64,000 nucleotides of DNA from Streptomyces spinoverrucosus (GCF_006539505.1 NZ_BJND01000007.1:62001-126000); one strand, 5' to 3'. Counted from the stretch's first letter, positions 25,363 through 35,771 are shown. The notes: generated from the letters alone by a model not told the origin. A program made the numbers and translations.

Positions 25363-26856
25363 TTATCCGTCGAGGGCGCGCAGGTGATCACGCAGCCCGA
25401 TTCCGTACGACGTGGGAGTCCCGTCGTAACTGCTGATCAGGGCCGGACCGGAGGAGCAGTTCCAGGTGTTCCAGGTCCAGCCGAGGTAGGACAGCTGCCG
25501 TGCGTCGAACCACGCCATGACGCGGTCGACGAAGGAGTGCGCGCAGGTGTTCTCGCCGATCTCGCCCGCGACCAGCGGCACTTGGGCGGCGACGGGTGCG
25601 AGCGTGGCGTCCCAGCAGCTCTCGTTGGAGCAGGTGTTGAAGTTGTAGACGTGCCAGGCGGCGGCGAGATTGCCCGCCGGGTCGTCGGGCTTGTACGTCA
25701 GCCACTGGCTCAGGTCGTTCGAGTACGCGAGCCCACCGGCCAGGATCACGTTGTCCGCGCCGGTGGCCCGGATCGCGTCGATCAGGTCCTGCATACCGGC
25801 CACCTCGTAGCCGATGCCGGGGCAGGTGCCGCCGTCGCGCCAGCAGGTCCACGCCTGGGCGGCCGTGGAGGTGGCGCGGTCCGGGTAGGGCTCGTTGAAC
25901 AGGTCGAAGACGACGGTCGGATCGTCCTTGAAGGTGCTCGCCACCGATGTCCAGAAGGACGGGGTGTACTGCATGTTGGGCATCGGCTTCTGGCAGGTGG
26001 CGTGCACATCGGCGCAGCCGGCCGAGTTGCCGGTGTACTGGCCCCAGGACCAGTGCAGTTCGAGCATCGGCGTCATGCCGTGCGCCTTCACCTTGGCCAC
26101 CAGGTCCTCGACGGCGGCGATGTAGTTGGCACCGGCGTACTCGGGCTTGATGTTGGAGGTGCCGAGCCAGCACTCCTCGTTGAGCGGGATGCGGACGGTG
26201 TTGGCGTTCCAGTCGGCGATCGCCTTGACGGACGCGTCGTCGACCGGGCCGTCCCAGATGCCGTAGCCCTGCACACACGCGAACTCGCCGCCGGAGCGGT
26301 TCACGCCCAGCAGCCGCCGGGTGGTGCCGGCTTCGTCCACCAGCTTGTTCCCGGACACCCTCAGCTCGGGCGGCCCGTCACCCGGGTCCGGTGGATCGGT
26401 CGGATCCGTCGGGTCGGTGGGCGTCGGGGTGGGCTCGCCGTCGATGTTGCACGTGGTGCCGTTGAGCTTGAACGACGTCGGTACGGCGTTGCTCCCGGAC
26501 CAGGAGGCGAGGAACCCGGCGCTGACGCTCGCGCCGGTGGCGAGCGAGCCGTTCCAGTTCTCGTTGGTGGCGGTCACCGTCGTACCGGACTGGGACCACT
26601 TGGCGTTCCAGCCCTGGCTGACCTGCTGCCCGCCGGCGAGGTCGAAGCTGAGGGTCCAGCTGGTCAACGCGGCCGCGTTGTTGGTGATGCGCACGCCGCC
26701 CTGGAAGCCGGTGTCCCACTGGCTGGTGACGGAGTACTCCACCACACAGGCCGGGGTGGCCCCGGACGCCGTCACGACCGGTGCGACCGCGGTGCCCACC
26801 AGGGCGAGCGCGGCGGCACCGCCGAGTAAAAGACTTGAACGCTGGGGGTGTCGCAT
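25363..26856 (-). CDS. Secreted GH5 endoglucanase with N-terminal CBM2
   Basis: 497 residues: signal peptide (1 to about 33), CBM2 (about 36-138), an acidic Pro/Thr linker (TPTPTDPTDPTDPPDP), then a GH5 domain. The acid/base is E322 in FDLFNEPYPD and the nucleophile is E432 in LVAGEIGENTC, both in the expected strand-end positions of the barrel. It hydrolyses internal beta-1,4 bonds of cellulose with retention. ATG 26856 has AAGGAG upstream. First gene of a likely GH5-GH6 operon, divergent from the GH48 gene, with candidate CebR boxes between them. Confidence 0.93.
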   Translation of the reverse strand: MRHPQRSSLLLGGAAALALVGTAVAPVVTASGATPACVVEYSVTSQWDTGFQGGVRITNNAAALTSWTLSFDLAGGQQVSQGWNAKWSQSGTTVTATNENWNGSLATGASVSAGFLASWSGSNAVPTSFKLNGTTCNIDGEPTPTPTDPTDPTDPPDPGDGPPELRVSGNKLVDEAGTTRRLLGVNRSGGEFACVQGYGIWDGPVDDASVKAIADWNANTVRIPLNEECWLGTSNIKPEYAGANYIAAVEDLVAKVKAHGMTPMLELHWSWGQYTGNSAGCADVHATCQKPMPNMQYTPSFWTSVASTFKDDPTVVFDLFNEPYPDRATSTAAQAWTCWRDGGTCPGIGYEVAGMQDLIDAIRATGADNVILAGGLAYSNDLSQWLTYKPDDPAGNLAAAWHVYNFNTCSNESCWDATLAPVAAQVPLVAGEIGENTCAHSFVDRVMAWFDARQLSYLGWTWNTWNCSSGPALISSYDGTPTSYGIGLRDHLRALDG

Positions 26857-26904
26857 GAGCGACTCCTTGCAGTTCGGGCGCGTCGTGACGGACGCGTCGA
26901 CTGA

Positions 26905-26918
26905 TGGAATCGCTCCCA
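26905..26918. promoter_or_regulatory. Imperfect CebR-type operator near GH5 start
   Basis: The 14-mer TGGAATCGCTCCCA differs from the CebR consensus TGGGAGCGCTCCCA at two positions. It lies 49 bases upstream of the GH5 start, where a repressor would block its promoter. CebR is the LacI-family cellobiose-responsive repressor of Streptomyces cellulose genes. Confidence 0.6.
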
Positions 26919-27046
26919 CTGGTAGCCAGAAGGTAGCGCCAAGTGACGGTAAAGAACAGGGGAGTCACTGACTTTTCCTCAACACCGCCTGTCGAATCTT
27001 TTCGACTCTTCAAGCACCTTGACCCCCCTCGACCGCGTCCGCACTA

Positions 27047-27060
27047 TGGGAGCGCTCCCA
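27047..27060. promoter_or_regulatory. Perfect CebR-type operator upstream of GH48
   Basis: TGGGAGCGCTCCCA is a perfect 14-base palindrome identical to the published CebR box. It is 50 bases upstream of the GH48 ATG. Cello-oligosaccharides release CebR, so this cluster is expected to be induced by cellulose breakdown products. Confidence 0.85.
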
Positions 27061-27110
27061 CTGGTTCAAGCCTTGACTTCTTTCCCGAACCGGCAAGGAG
27101 GAACCAGCAC

Positions 27111-30035
27111 ATGCCCCCCAGAAACAGACGCCGCGCTCACCTGCGGCTGCGGCGGTTGTGGACTGCCGTCGTGGCGGCTCTCGCGGTCCCCTTGTCGATG
27201 CTGGTGGCGAACCCGACTCCCGCACACGCAGCGGCAGTTCAGTGCAGCGTTGACTACAAGACCAACGACTGGGGTTCCGGTTTCACGGCCGACCTCACGA
27301 TCACCAACCGCGGCACGGACGTCATCGACGGCTGGACCCTGACGTACGCCTACGCGGGCAACCAGCAGCTGACGAACGGCTGGAACGGCACCTGGTCCCA
27401 GTCCGGCTCGACGGTCACCGTCCAAAGCGCCTCCTACAACGGCCGGATCGCCGCGGGCGCCGCCGTCTCGACCGGCGCCCAGTTCACGTACAGCGGCACC
27501 AACGCCGCCCCCACGTCCTTCGACGTCAACGGCACCACCTGCACGGGCGCGCACCAGCCGCCCATCACCGTGCTGACCAGCCCGGCGCCCGGCGCGGTCT
27601 ACACACAGGGCAGCGCGGTCCCGCTCGCGGCCACCGCCGCCGCGGCCGACGACGCGACCATCACCAAGGTCGAGTTCTACGACGACACCACCCTGCTCGG
27701 CACGGACACCACGTCGCCGTACTCGCTCTCGGTCTCCAGTTTGACCGTGGGCAGTCATTCACTGGTGGCCAAGGCGTACGACAGCCTGGGCGCGTCGGCG
27801 TCGTCGACTCCGGTCGGCATCACGGTCGCCTCGGGCCCGGCCGTGGTGGCCACCCCGTCCCAACTGCCCGTCCGGCAGGGCCAGTCGGCGACCTTCGACG
27901 TGAAGCTGTCGACGCAGCCGTCGTCGAACGTCACCGTCACGACCGCGCGGACCGAAGGGAACACCGGCCTGTCGGTGACCGGCGGCGCCTCACTCACCTT
28001 CACGCCGTCGAACTGGAACACGGCACAGCAGGTGACCATCACCGCCGACTCCTCCGGCACCGGCGCGGCCACGTTCGAGTCGACGGCGGCCGGGCACGGC
28101 AAGGCCACGGTCACGGCCACGCAGATCGCCGCGACCAAGGAGTACGACGCCCGCTTCCTGGAGCTCTACGGGAAGATCACCGACCCGGCGAACGGCTACT
28201 TCTCCCCCGAGGGCATCCCCTACCACTCGGTGGAGACACTGATCGTCGAGGCGCCGGACCACGGCCATGAGACCACGTCGGAGGCGTACAGCTATCTGCT
28301 GTGGCTGCAGGCCATGTACGGCAAGGTCACGGGCGACTGGTCCCGCTTCAACGGCGCCTGGGATCTGATGGAGCAGTACATGATCCCGACGCACGCCGAC
28401 CAGCCGACCAACTCGTTCTACACCCCGTCCAAACCGGCGACGTACGCCCCCGAATGGGACCAGCCGAGCCAGTACCCGGCCCAGCTCGACACCGGCGTCT
28501 CGGTCGGCCAGGACCCCCTCGCCGCCGAGCTGAAGAGCGCGTACGGCACCGACGACGTCTACGGCATGCACTGGCTGCAGGACGTCGACAACGTCTACGG
28601 GTACGGCAACTCGCCCGGCAAGTGCGAGGCGGGCCCGACGGACACCGGTCCGTCGTACATCAACACCTTCCAGCGCGGCCCGCAGGAGTCGGTGTGGGAG
28701 ACCGTCCCGCAGCCGACCTGCGACGCCTTCAAGTACGGCGGTCCGAACGGGTACCTGGACCTGTTCACCGGTGACGCCTCCTACGCCAAGCAGTGGAAGT
28801 TCACCAACGCCCCGGACGCCGACGCGCGTGCGGTGCAGGCCGCCTACTGGGCGGACCTGTGGGCCGAGGAGCAGGGGCAGGGCTCCGCGGTATCGGCGAC
28901 CGTCGCGAAGGCCGCGAAGATGGGTGACTATCTGCGCTACGCGATGTACGACAAGTACTTCAAGAAGATCGGCAACTGCGTGGGGGCCTCGGCCTGTCCG
29001 GCCGGCACCGGCAAGGACTCCTCGCACTACCTGCTGTCCTGGTACTACGCCTGGGGCGGCGCCACCGACACCTCGGCGGGCTGGGCCTGGCGCATCGGCT
29101 CCAGCCATGCGCACGGCGGCTACCAGAACCCGATGGCCGCGTATGCGCTCAGCGAGTATCCCGACCTGAAGCCCAAGTCGGCGACCGGGCAGGCCGACTG
29201 GGCCAAGTCGCTGGACCGGCAGGTGGAGTTCTACCGCTGGCTGCAGTCGGCGGAGGGTGCCATCGCGGGCGGGGCGACGAACAGCTGGCAGGGGCGGTAC
29301 GCCACCCCGCCGGCCGGTAAGTCGACCTTCTACGGCATGTACTACGACGACAAGCCCGTCTACCACGATCCGCCGTCCAACCAGTGGTTCGGCTTCCAGG
29401 CGTGGTCGATGGAGCGCGTCGCCGAGTACTACCAGCAATCGGGTGACGCGGACGCCAAGGCGGTCCTGGACAAGTGGGTCGACTGGGCTCTGTCGGAGAC
29501 GACCGTCAACCCGGACGGCACCTATCTGATCCCGTCCACCCTCCAGTGGTCGGGCCAGCCCGACACCTGGAACGCGGCCAACCCCGGTGCCAACAACGGG
29601 CTGCACGTCACCGTCGCCGACTACACCAACGACGTCGGTGTGGCGGCCGCGTACGCCAAGACCCTGACGTACTACGCCGACCGCTCCGGTGACACCGAGG
29701 CGGCGGCGACGGCGAAGGCGCTGCTCGACGGCATGTGGGACAACCATCAGGACGCGCTCGGAATCGCCGTGCCGGAGACTCGGGCCGACTACAACCGGTT
29801 CGACGACGCCGTGTACGTGCCGAGCGGGTGGAGCGGCACCATGCCCAACGGTGACGTGATCAACTCGTCGTCGACCTTCGAGTCGATTCGGTCGTTCTAC
29901 GAGGACGATCCTGCGTGGTCGAAGATCGAGAGTTATCTGGCGGGTGGTGCGGCGCCCTCGTTCACGTACCACCGGTTCTGGGCTCAGGCGGATATTGCGC
30001 TGGCCATGGGCTCTTATGCGGAGTTGCTGGAGTAG
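27111..30035 (+). CDS. Secreted GH48 reducing-end cellobiohydrolase with CBM2 and two Ig-like domains
   Basis: 974 residues in the order signal peptide (1 to about 41, ending AHA), CBM2 (about 43-144, C45 and C144), an Ig-like module (about 149-240), a second beta-rich module (about 243-340), and a GH48 catalytic domain (343-974). The catalytic acid is E387 in [17 protein letters not shown]48 enzymes release cellobiose processively from chain reducing ends and synergise with GH6 enzymes, which work from the other end. ATG 27111 has a strong AAGGAGG site. It is divergent from GH5-GH6 and followed at 127 bases by GH74 on the same strand, with a short repeat in that gap. Confidence 0.95.
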   Translation: MPPRNRRRAHLRLRRLWTAVVAALAVPLSMLVANPTPAHAAAVQCSVDYKTNDWGSGFTADLTITNRGTDVIDGWTLTYAYAGNQQLTNGWNGTWSQSGSTVTVQSASYNGRIAAGAAVSTGAQFTYSGTNAAPTSFDVNGTTCTGAHQPPITVLTSPAPGAVYTQGSAVPLAATAAAADDATITKVEFYDDTTLLGTDTTSPYSLSVSSLTVGSHSLVAKAYDSLGASASSTPVGITVASGPAVVATPSQLPVRQGQSATFDVKLSTQPSSNVTVTTARTEGNTGLSVTGGASLTFTPSNWNTAQQVTITADSSGTGAATFESTAAGHGKATVTATQIAATKEYDARFLELYGKITDPANGYFSPEGIPYHSVETLIVEAPDHGHETTSEAYSYLLWLQAMYGKVTGDWSRFNGAWDLMEQYMIPTHADQPTNSFYTPSKPATYAPEWDQPSQYPAQLDTGVSVGQDPLAAELKSAYGTDDVYGMHWLQDVDNVYGYGNSPGKCEAGPTDTGPSYINTFQRGPQESVWETVPQPTCDAFKYGGPNGYLDLFTGDASYAKQWKFTNAPDADARAVQAAYWADLWAEEQGQGSAVSATVAKAAKMGDYLRYAMYDKYFKKIGNCVGASACPAGTGKDSSHYLLSWYYAWGGATDTSAGWAWRIGSSHAHGGYQNPMAAYALSEYPDLKPKSATGQADWAKSLDRQVEFYRWLQSAEGAIAGGATNSWQGRYATPPAGKSTFYGMYYDDKPVYHDPPSNQWFGFQAWSMERVAEYYQQSGDADAKAVLDKWVDWALSETTVNPDGTYLIPSTLQWSGQPDTWNAANPGANNGLHVTVADYTNDVGVAAAYAKTLTYYADRSGDTEAAATAKALLDGMWDNHQDALGIAVPETRADYNRFDDAVYVPSGWSGTMPNGDVINSSSTFESIRSFYEDDPAWSKIESYLAGGAAPSFTYHRFWAQADIALAMGSYAELLE

Positions 30036-30090
30036 CGGTTCGCAGAGCGATTCGGGGGGCGCGGGGTGTACGGCGGCTGCTGGTTGTCTG

Positions 30091-30119
30091 TGGCTGGTCG
30101 CGCAGTTCCCCGCGCCCCT
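30091..30119. repeat. 29-base intergenic repeat, copy 1
   Basis: Begins TGGCTGGTCGCGCAG and ends TTCCCCGCGCCCCT. It is identical to copies at 50444-50472 and 53703-53731. It lies in the gap after the GH48 gene. Widely seen in Streptomyces intergenic regions; function unknown. Confidence 0.85.
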
Positions 30120-30162
30120 TTAGGGCGTTTCCCCCACCCTTTTTTGAAGAAGGGACCCCACC

Positions 30163-32808
30163 TTGCGCAGAACACGTATCCTCACGGCCGTGGTTGCGCT
30201 CGCGGCCGGGCTTCTTGCGGGCGGTCCGCCCGCGCTTGCGGCCGACAGTGAAAAGGTCGCCGTATCCGCCGACACCTATACCTGGAAGAACGCCCGCATC
30301 GACGGTGGCGGATTCGTCCCGGGCATCGTCTTCAATCGCGCCGAGGAGAACCTCGCATACGCGCGTACGGACATCGGTGGCGCTTATCGCTGGGTCGAGT
30401 CGTCGAAGACCTGGACCCCGTTGCTGGATCACGTCGGCTGGGACGACTGGGGGCACACGGGCGTGGTGAGCCTCGCGTCCGACTCCGTCGATCCGGACAG
30501 GGTGTACGCGGCGGTCGGGACGTACACCAACAGCTGGGATCCCGGAAACGGGGCGGTGCTGCGCTCCTCGGACCGGGGGGCCAGCTGGCAGAAGGCCGAC
30601 CTGCCGTTCAAGCTGGGCGGCAACATGCCCGGGCGGGGCATGGGTGAGCGTCTCGCGATCGACCCGAACCGAAACAGCGTGCTGTATCTGGGCGCGCCCA
30701 GCGGGAAGGGATTGTGGCGGTCGACGGACTCCGGGGTGACCTGGTCGCAGGTCACGAGCTTCCCCAACCCCGGGAACTACGTGCAGGACCCGAGTGACAC
30801 CAGCGGTTACGCGTCCGACAACCAGGGCATCGCCTGGGTGACCTTCGACGAGTCGACCGGTACGGCGGGCAACGCCACGCGGACCATCTACGTCGGTGTC
30901 GCCGACAAGGACAACGCCGTGTACCGCTCTACGGACGCGGGCGCGAGCTGGCAGCGGCTCGCCGGTCAGCCGACCGGGTATCTCGCGCACAAGGGTGTCC
31001 TGGACGCCGAGAACGGTTATCTGTATCTCGCCTACAGCGACAAGGGCGGCCCCTACGACGGCGGCAAGGGCCGGCTCTGGCGGTACGCCACCGCAACCGG
31101 CGCCTGGACGGACATCAGCCCGGTCGCGGAGGCCGACACCTACTACGGCTTCAGCGGCCTGACCGTCGACCGGCAGAACCCGGGCACGGTGATGGCGACG
31201 GCGTACAGCTCCTGGTGGCCGGACACCCAGATCTTCCGCTCCACGGACAGCGGCGGCACCTGGACCAAGGCCTGGGACTACACCTCGTACCCCAACCGCT
31301 CGAACCGCTACACGATGGACGTCTCGTCCTCCCCGTGGCTGACCTGGGGCGCGAACCCCTCGCCGCCGGAACAGACGCCGAAGCTCGGCTGGATGACGGA
31401 GGCGCTGGAGATCGACCCGTTCGACTCCGACCGCATGATGTACGGCACGGGTGCGACGATCTACGGCACGGAGAACCTCACGAACTGGGACAGTGGCAGT
31501 ACGTTCACCATCAGGCCCATGGTGCAGGGCTTGGAGGAGACGGCGGTCCTCGACCTTGCCTCTCCCCCGTCGGGCGCCCCGCTGCTCAGCGCCCTCGGCG
31601 ACATCGGCGGCTTCCGGCACACGGACCTCACCAAGGTCCCGCCGATGATGTACACCGCCCCCAACTTCACCTCGACGACCAGCCTGGACTTCGCCGAGAG
31701 CAACCCGAATACGGTGGTGCGGGTCGGCAATCTGGACTCCGGGCCGCACATCGCCTTCTCGACGGACAACGGGGCCAACTGGTTCGCCGGGACGGACCCT
31801 TCGGGTGTGAGCGGGGGCGGGACGGTCGCGGCCGCGGCCGACGGGAGCCGGTTCGTGTGGAGTCCTGAGGGTGCGGGCGTGCACTACGCGACCGGTTTCG
31901 GCTCGTCCTGGGCCGCGTCCAGCGGTATCCCGGCGGGCGCGATCGTCGAGTCGGACCGGGTGGACTCGAACACCTTCTACGGCTTCAAGTCCGGGAAGTT
32001 CTACGTCAGCACGGACGGCGGCGCGACCTTCACGGCGTCGGCCGCCAGTGGTCTGCCCAGCGGTGACAGCGTCCGCTTCAAGGCGCTGCCCGGTGCCGAG
32101 GGCGACATCTGGCTGGCGGGCGGCGCGCCGGACGGGGCGTACGGACTGTGGCGGTCCACCGACGGCGGGGCGAGCTTCACCAAGCTGTCGAACGTCGAGC
32201 AGGCCGACACCATCGGCTTCGGCAAGGCGGCGCCGGGAGCCTCGTACCAGACGCTCTACACCAGCGCGAAGATCGGCGGAGTGCGCGGCATCTTCCGGTC
32301 GACCGACCAGGGCGCGACCTGGACCCGGATCAACGACGACGCCCACCAGTGGGGTTGGACCGGGGCGGCGATCACGGGTGACCCACGGGTGTACGGGCGC
32401 GTGTACGTCGCGACCAACGGGCGCGGGATCATCTACGGCGACACCTCCGACAGCGGCGGCGGTACCGACCCCACGCCGACGCCGACCGGCGCGTGCACGG
32501 TGACGTACCAGGTCACCAACCAGTGGTCGGGCGGTTTCCAGGCTGACGTGCAGCTCACCAACTCGGGATCGAGCGGCTGGAGTGGCTGGTCACTCGGCTG
32601 GTCCTTCGCGGACGGGCAGAAGATCTCGCAGCTGTGGAACGCCGACTTCACGCAGTCGGGAGCGGCCGTGACGGTGAAGAACGTCGGCTGGAACGCCGAC
32701 GTGGCGCCCGGTTCGTCGGTGAGCTTCGGCTTCACGGGGAGCTGGTCGGGCACGAACGGCAAACCGACGGCCTTCCAGCTCGGCGAAAGGTCCTGCACGG
32801 TGCTCTGA
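30163..32808 (+). CDS. Secreted GH74 xyloglucanase with C-terminal CBM2
   Basis: 881 residues: signal peptide (1-26, ending ALA), a GH74 double seven-bladed propeller (about 35-770) with many blade motifs (RSTDSGVTWSQ, RSTDAGASWQRLAG, RSTDQGATWTRI), a Pro/Thr linker (GGGTDPTPTPTGAC), and a C-terminal CBM2 (about 782-881). It cuts the beta-1,4 backbone of xyloglucan that coats cellulose, exposing fibres to the neighbouring cellulases. The TTG start at 30163 is supported by GAAGAAGGGA upstream and by the signal peptide. CBM2 is C-terminal here but N-terminal in the other three enzymes. A strong terminator follows. Confidence 0.93.
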   Translation: MRRTRILTAVVALAAGLLAGGPPALAADSEKVAVSADTYTWKNARIDGGGFVPGIVFNRAEENLAYARTDIGGAYRWVESSKTWTPLLDHVGWDDWGHTGVVSLASDSVDPDRVYAAVGTYTNSWDPGNGAVLRSSDRGASWQKADLPFKLGGNMPGRGMGERLAIDPNRNSVLYLGAPSGKGLWRSTDSGVTWSQVTSFPNPGNYVQDPSDTSGYASDNQGIAWVTFDESTGTAGNATRTIYVGVADKDNAVYRSTDAGASWQRLAGQPTGYLAHKGVLDAENGYLYLAYSDKGGPYDGGKGRLWRYATATGAWTDISPVAEADTYYGFSGLTVDRQNPGTVMATAYSSWWPDTQIFRSTDSGGTWTKAWDYTSYPNRSNRYTMDVSSSPWLTWGANPSPPEQTPKLGWMTEALEIDPFDSDRMMYGTGATIYGTENLTNWDSGSTFTIRPMVQGLEETAVLDLASPPSGAPLLSALGDIGGFRHTDLTKVPPMMYTAPNFTSTTSLDFAESNPNTVVRVGNLDSGPHIAFSTDNGANWFAGTDPSGVSGGGTVAAAADGSRFVWSPEGAGVHYATGFGSSWAASSGIPAGAIVESDRVDSNTFYGFKSGKFYVSTDGGATFTASAASGLPSGDSVRFKALPGAEGDIWLAGGAPDGAYGLWRSTDGGASFTKLSNVEQADTIGFGKAAPGASYQTLYTSAKIGGVRGIFRSTDQGATWTRINDDAHQWGWTGAAITGDPRVYGRVYVATNGRGIIYGDTSDSGGGTDPTPTPTGACTVTYQVTNQWSGGFQADVQLTNSGSSGWSGWSLGWSFADGQKISQLWNADFTQSGAAVTVKNVGWNADVAPGSSVSFGFTGSWSGTNGKPTAFQLGERSCTVL

Positions 32809-32828
32809 CGCTCCGCGCAGGAGGAACC

Positions 32829-32859
32829 GGAGGGCGCGTGCACATTGCACGCGCCCTCC
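32829..32859. terminator. Perfect 14-bp stem terminator between GH74 and PL11 genes
   Basis: Arms GGAGGGCGCGTGCA (32829-32842) and TGCACGCGCCCTCC (32846-32859) are fully complementary around a CAT loop, followed by a CTTTTCC stretch on the plus strand. It separates two convergent genes and probably serves both. Confidence 0.9.
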
Positions 32860-32896
32860 AGGCTTTTCCACAGCGGACGGACGGCGTTCGTCCAAC

Positions 32897-34774
32897 TCAG
32901 GGGGTATAGACGGCAGGCCTCGGGGCCGTTGCCATGCCGTTGCCGATGAAGAAGCTCGGGTGGGGCGGCTGGTTGTACGCGGTGTTCTGCCAGGCCAGGG
33001 CCACGCGGTACTGGGTGTCGTGCAGCAGGGTGGTGATCCTAGTCGTCGTCTGGTGCGGGGTCGAGTAGATGCGCAGCGCCCGGTTGTCGCTGGTGCGCCA
33101 GACGACCTCCTCGCGCCAGTCGCCCAGGATGTCGCCGGAGAGGGCCGGGGTCGACTTGCTGCCGTTGTTCGACGAGACGCCGGAACCGGTCAGCAGGCGG
33201 GTGTCGGAGGAGGTGCCGTACTTGTCGATACGGATGCCGTCGAGGAGTTCGCGGACCGGGTCGGCGTCCCACCAGCTGACGAAGTTGATGCTGGACGGCT
33301 CCCGGCCGAGCGAGGCGCCGGTCGCCGAGCGCAGGGTGGTGTCCGAGGCGGACCAGGACTCGGCGCCCGCGGAACCGGCGTAGACGTCGGCGGAGACACC
33401 GCGACCATTGTCGCCGCCGGACGCGGTCTGCCACAGGATCTGGCCGGTGCGGGCGTCGGCCATCCAGGAGCTGGGCTTGGAGGAGTCCTCGGAGACCTTG
33501 AAGTACTCCAGGCCCGAGCGGGCCGGGTTGAGGTCGCCGACGTGGCCCGCGTCGCCGTGGCCGAGCTTCGTCGTCCACAGGCCCCAGCCGTTGTCGTCGA
33601 CGGTCATCGCGCCGTAGACGATCTCGTCCTTGCCGTCGGCGTCCACATCGGCGATGGACAGACTGTGGTTGCCCTGGCCGTCGTACCCCTTGCCCGCGTT
33701 GGTGGAGGAGTTGGTGTCGAAGGTCCAACGGCGGGTGAAGGACCCGTTGCGCCAGTCCCAGGCGGCGATGACGGTACGCGTGTAGTAGCCGCGAGCCATG
33801 ATCAGCGACGGTCGGGCGCCGTCCAGGTAGGCGGTCCCGGCGAGGAAACGGTCGACGCGGTTGCCGTAGGAGTCGCCCCAGGACGAGACCGAGCCGCGCG
33901 CCGGGACGTAGTCGACGGTCTGCATGGCCTTGCCGGTCTGGCCGTTGAACATGGTCAGGTACTCGGGCCCGGACAGCACGTAGCCCGACGAGTTGCGATG
34001 GTCGGCCGAGGAACTGCCGATCACCGCGCCCGTGCCGTCGCGCGTGCCGTCGGCGGTCTTCATGGCGACCTCGGCCCTGCCGTCGCCGTCGTAGTCGTAC
34101 GCCTGGAACTGCGTGTAGTGCGCGCCGGAGCGGATGTTGCGGCCCAGGTCGATGCGCCACAGCCGGGTGCCGTCGAGCTTGATGCCGTCGACGACGGTGT
34201 TGCCGGTGTAGCCGGACTGGGAGTTGTCCTTGGCGTTGGTGGGCTGCCACTTGAGGACGAAGTCGAGGGCGCCGTCGCCGTCGAGGTCGGCGACCGAGGC
34301 GTCGTTGGCCTCGTAGGTGTAGGCGACCCCGTCGGGGGTTGTGCCGCCGGCGGGCGGGGTCAGGGGCACGTCCCTGTAGCCGCCGCGGAACTGGACGGCG
34401 TGCACGGAGTCGCCCTGCTCGACACCGTTCACCACCGCGCGGACCGTGTAGTCGGCGTGGGACGGGGCGCCGGAGTGGAAGAAGTTGGTCGAGCCGGTGA
34501 TCGGCGTCGCGTTGACCTTCGTACCGGCGCGGTAGACGTTGAAGGAGACGTTGTCGGGATCGGTTCCCAGCCAGCGCCAGCTGACCAGGTTGCCGCTGCC
34601 GGTGTGGACGCTGACCACGCCCCGGTCGAGCTTCTCGACCTGACGGGCGGTGGCGGCCTCGGCGGAGTCCGTGCCGAGGACGGTGAGTCCACCGCCGACC
34701 AGGGTGAGGGCCGCGGCCGTGGTGGCGAGGGCGGCGGTGGTACGGCGTCTGCGGTGCTTGTGCGGGTGCGTCAC
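32897..34774 (-). CDS. Secreted rhamnogalacturonan endolyase (PL11 family)
   Basis: About 625 residues: Arg/His-rich start, signal peptide (TTAALATTAAALTLVGGG..), then a PL11-type domain: an N-terminal beta-sandwich (RQVEKLDRGVVSVHTGSGN) and a propeller with calcium-binding loops (DLDGDGALD, DYDGDGRAE, DVDADGKDE). PL11 enzymes cleave the rhamnogalacturonan-I backbone of pectin by beta-elimination outside the cell. No CBM is attached, unlike the four cellulases next door. GTG 34774 has GGGAGG upstream and gives a proper signal peptide. The WYL regulator gene lies 40 bases upstream on the same strand, so read-through from it is possible. Confidence 0.92.
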   Translation of the reverse strand: MTHPHKHRRRRTTAALATTAAALTLVGGGLTVLGTDSAEAATARQVEKLDRGVVSVHTGSGNLVSWRWLGTDPDNVSFNVYRAGTKVNATPITGSTNFFHSGAPSHADYTVRAVVNGVEQGDSVHAVQFRGGYRDVPLTPPAGGTTPDGVAYTYEANDASVADLDGDGALDFVLKWQPTNAKDNSQSGYTGNTVVDGIKLDGTRLWRIDLGRNIRSGAHYTQFQAYDYDGDGRAEVAMKTADGTRDGTGAVIGSSSADHRNSSGYVLSGPEYLTMFNGQTGKAMQTVDYVPARGSVSSWGDSYGNRVDRFLAGTAYLDGARPSLIMARGYYTRTVIAAWDWRNGSFTRRWTFDTNSSTNAGKGYDGQGNHSLSIADVDADGKDEIVYGAMTVDDNGWGLWTTKLGHGDAGHVGDLNPARSGLEYFKVSEDSSKPSSWMADARTGQILWQTASGGDNGRGVSADVYAGSAGAESWSASDTTLRSATGASLGREPSSINFVSWWDADPVRELLDGIRIDKYGTSSDTRLLTGSGVSSNNGSKSTPALSGDILGDWREEVVWRTSDNRALRIYSTPHQTTTRITTLLHDTQYRVALAWQNTAYNQPPHPSFFIGNGMATAPRPAVYTP

Positions 34775-34814
34775 GTGACCTGCCTCCCGGGGAGGGCGGA
34801 CGGGTTGTCGTCTC

Positions 34815-35771
34815 TCAGTCGCCGCCGGAGGGCCGTGAGTTGCCGTATGTCCGGGCCAGTTCCGCGACCGTCCGGGCGATCCTGTCGCGCAGCTCGGCGG
34901 GCGCCAGCACCTCGACGCCGGTACCGAGGCGAAGGAACTCGCCGTGAGCGTGCTCGACGGACTCGATGGGAACGGTGACCGTTGTCCAATCGTCCTTCTC
35001 CGTGCGGTGGTCGGCCGCACGGGCGAGGGTCACTCCGGGCGCCAGCCGCACCACCGCCTTCCCGCGGTACAACCGGTCGTGGAAGTCGCGCTGGTACGCC
35101 GTCCAGTACGCGGCCAGGTCGAAGTCGTCGGGTCGATTGAACTCCTCGTCGTCAGCGGCGAGTTGGAGGATCTGGTCGACACGGTAGGTGCGGGGACCCG
35201 GTCCGGCCACCACGTACCAGCGGCCCGCCTTGAGGACGAGTCCGTACGGCTCCAGGCGGCGCTCCACGTCGGTGGGCTCGCGCCAGCGGCGGTACAGGAC
35301 GTGCAGGACCCGGCTGTTCCAGACCGCGTCGGCCACCGCCAGGAGATACGGCGTCTCGTCGGCGTCGGCGTACCAGGCGGGTGCGTCGAGGTGGAAGCGG
35401 CCGCTGATCCGGTCGGCGTGGACGCGTAGTTCCGAGGGCAGGGCGGCACGGACCTTGAGCTGGGCGGCGGTGAGGACGGAGCCGAGGCCGAGTTGGGCGG
35501 CGGGGCCGGGGACGCCGGCGAGGAAGAGGGCCTCGGCCTCGTCGGCGGTGAGTCCGGTGAGGCGGGTGCGGTAGCCGTCGAGAAGACGGTAGCCGCCGGC
35601 GTGGCCCGCGTCGCCGTACAGCGGGACGCCCGCCGCGCTCAGCGCCTCCACGTCCCGGTAGATCGTCCGCACCGACACCTCCAGCTCCTCGGCGAGCTGG
35701 GCGGCGGTCATCCGGCCGCGAGTCTGGAGCAGCAGGAGGACGGAGACGAGTCGGCTGGACTTCACTGACAC
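34815..35771 (-). CDS. YafY/DeoR-type WYL-domain transcriptional regulator
   Basis: A 318-residue regulator. An N-terminal helix-turn-helix (SSRLVSVLLLLQTRG, MTAAQLAEELEVSVRTIYRD) is followed by a winged segment (LSAAGVPLYGDAGHAGGYRL), a WYL domain (about 140-220, here GLVLKAGRWYVVAGPGPRTY) and a C-terminal WCX-like part. WYL domains sense nucleic acid or small ligands. The GTG start at 35771 is the last base of the left arm of a perfect 12-base inverted repeat, so the protein very likely binds its own promoter, and its mRNA may be nearly leaderless. An alternative start is GTG 35765. The divergent gene at 35805 shares the operator. Confidence 0.88.
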   Translation of the reverse strand: MSVKSSRLVSVLLLLQTRGRMTAAQLAEELEVSVRTIYRDVEALSAAGVPLYGDAGHAGGYRLLDGYRTRLTGLTADEAEALFLAGVPGPAAQLGLGSVLTAAQLKVRAALPSELRVHADRISGRFHLDAPAWYADADETPYLLAVADAVWNSRVLHVLYRRWREPTDVERRLEPYGLVLKAGRWYVVAGPGPRTYRVDQILQLAADDEEFNRPDDFDLAAYWTAYQRDFHDRLYRGKAVVRLAPGVTLARAADHRTEKDDWTTVTVPIESVEHAHGEFLRLGTGVEVLAPAELRDRIARTVAELARTYGNSRPSGGD

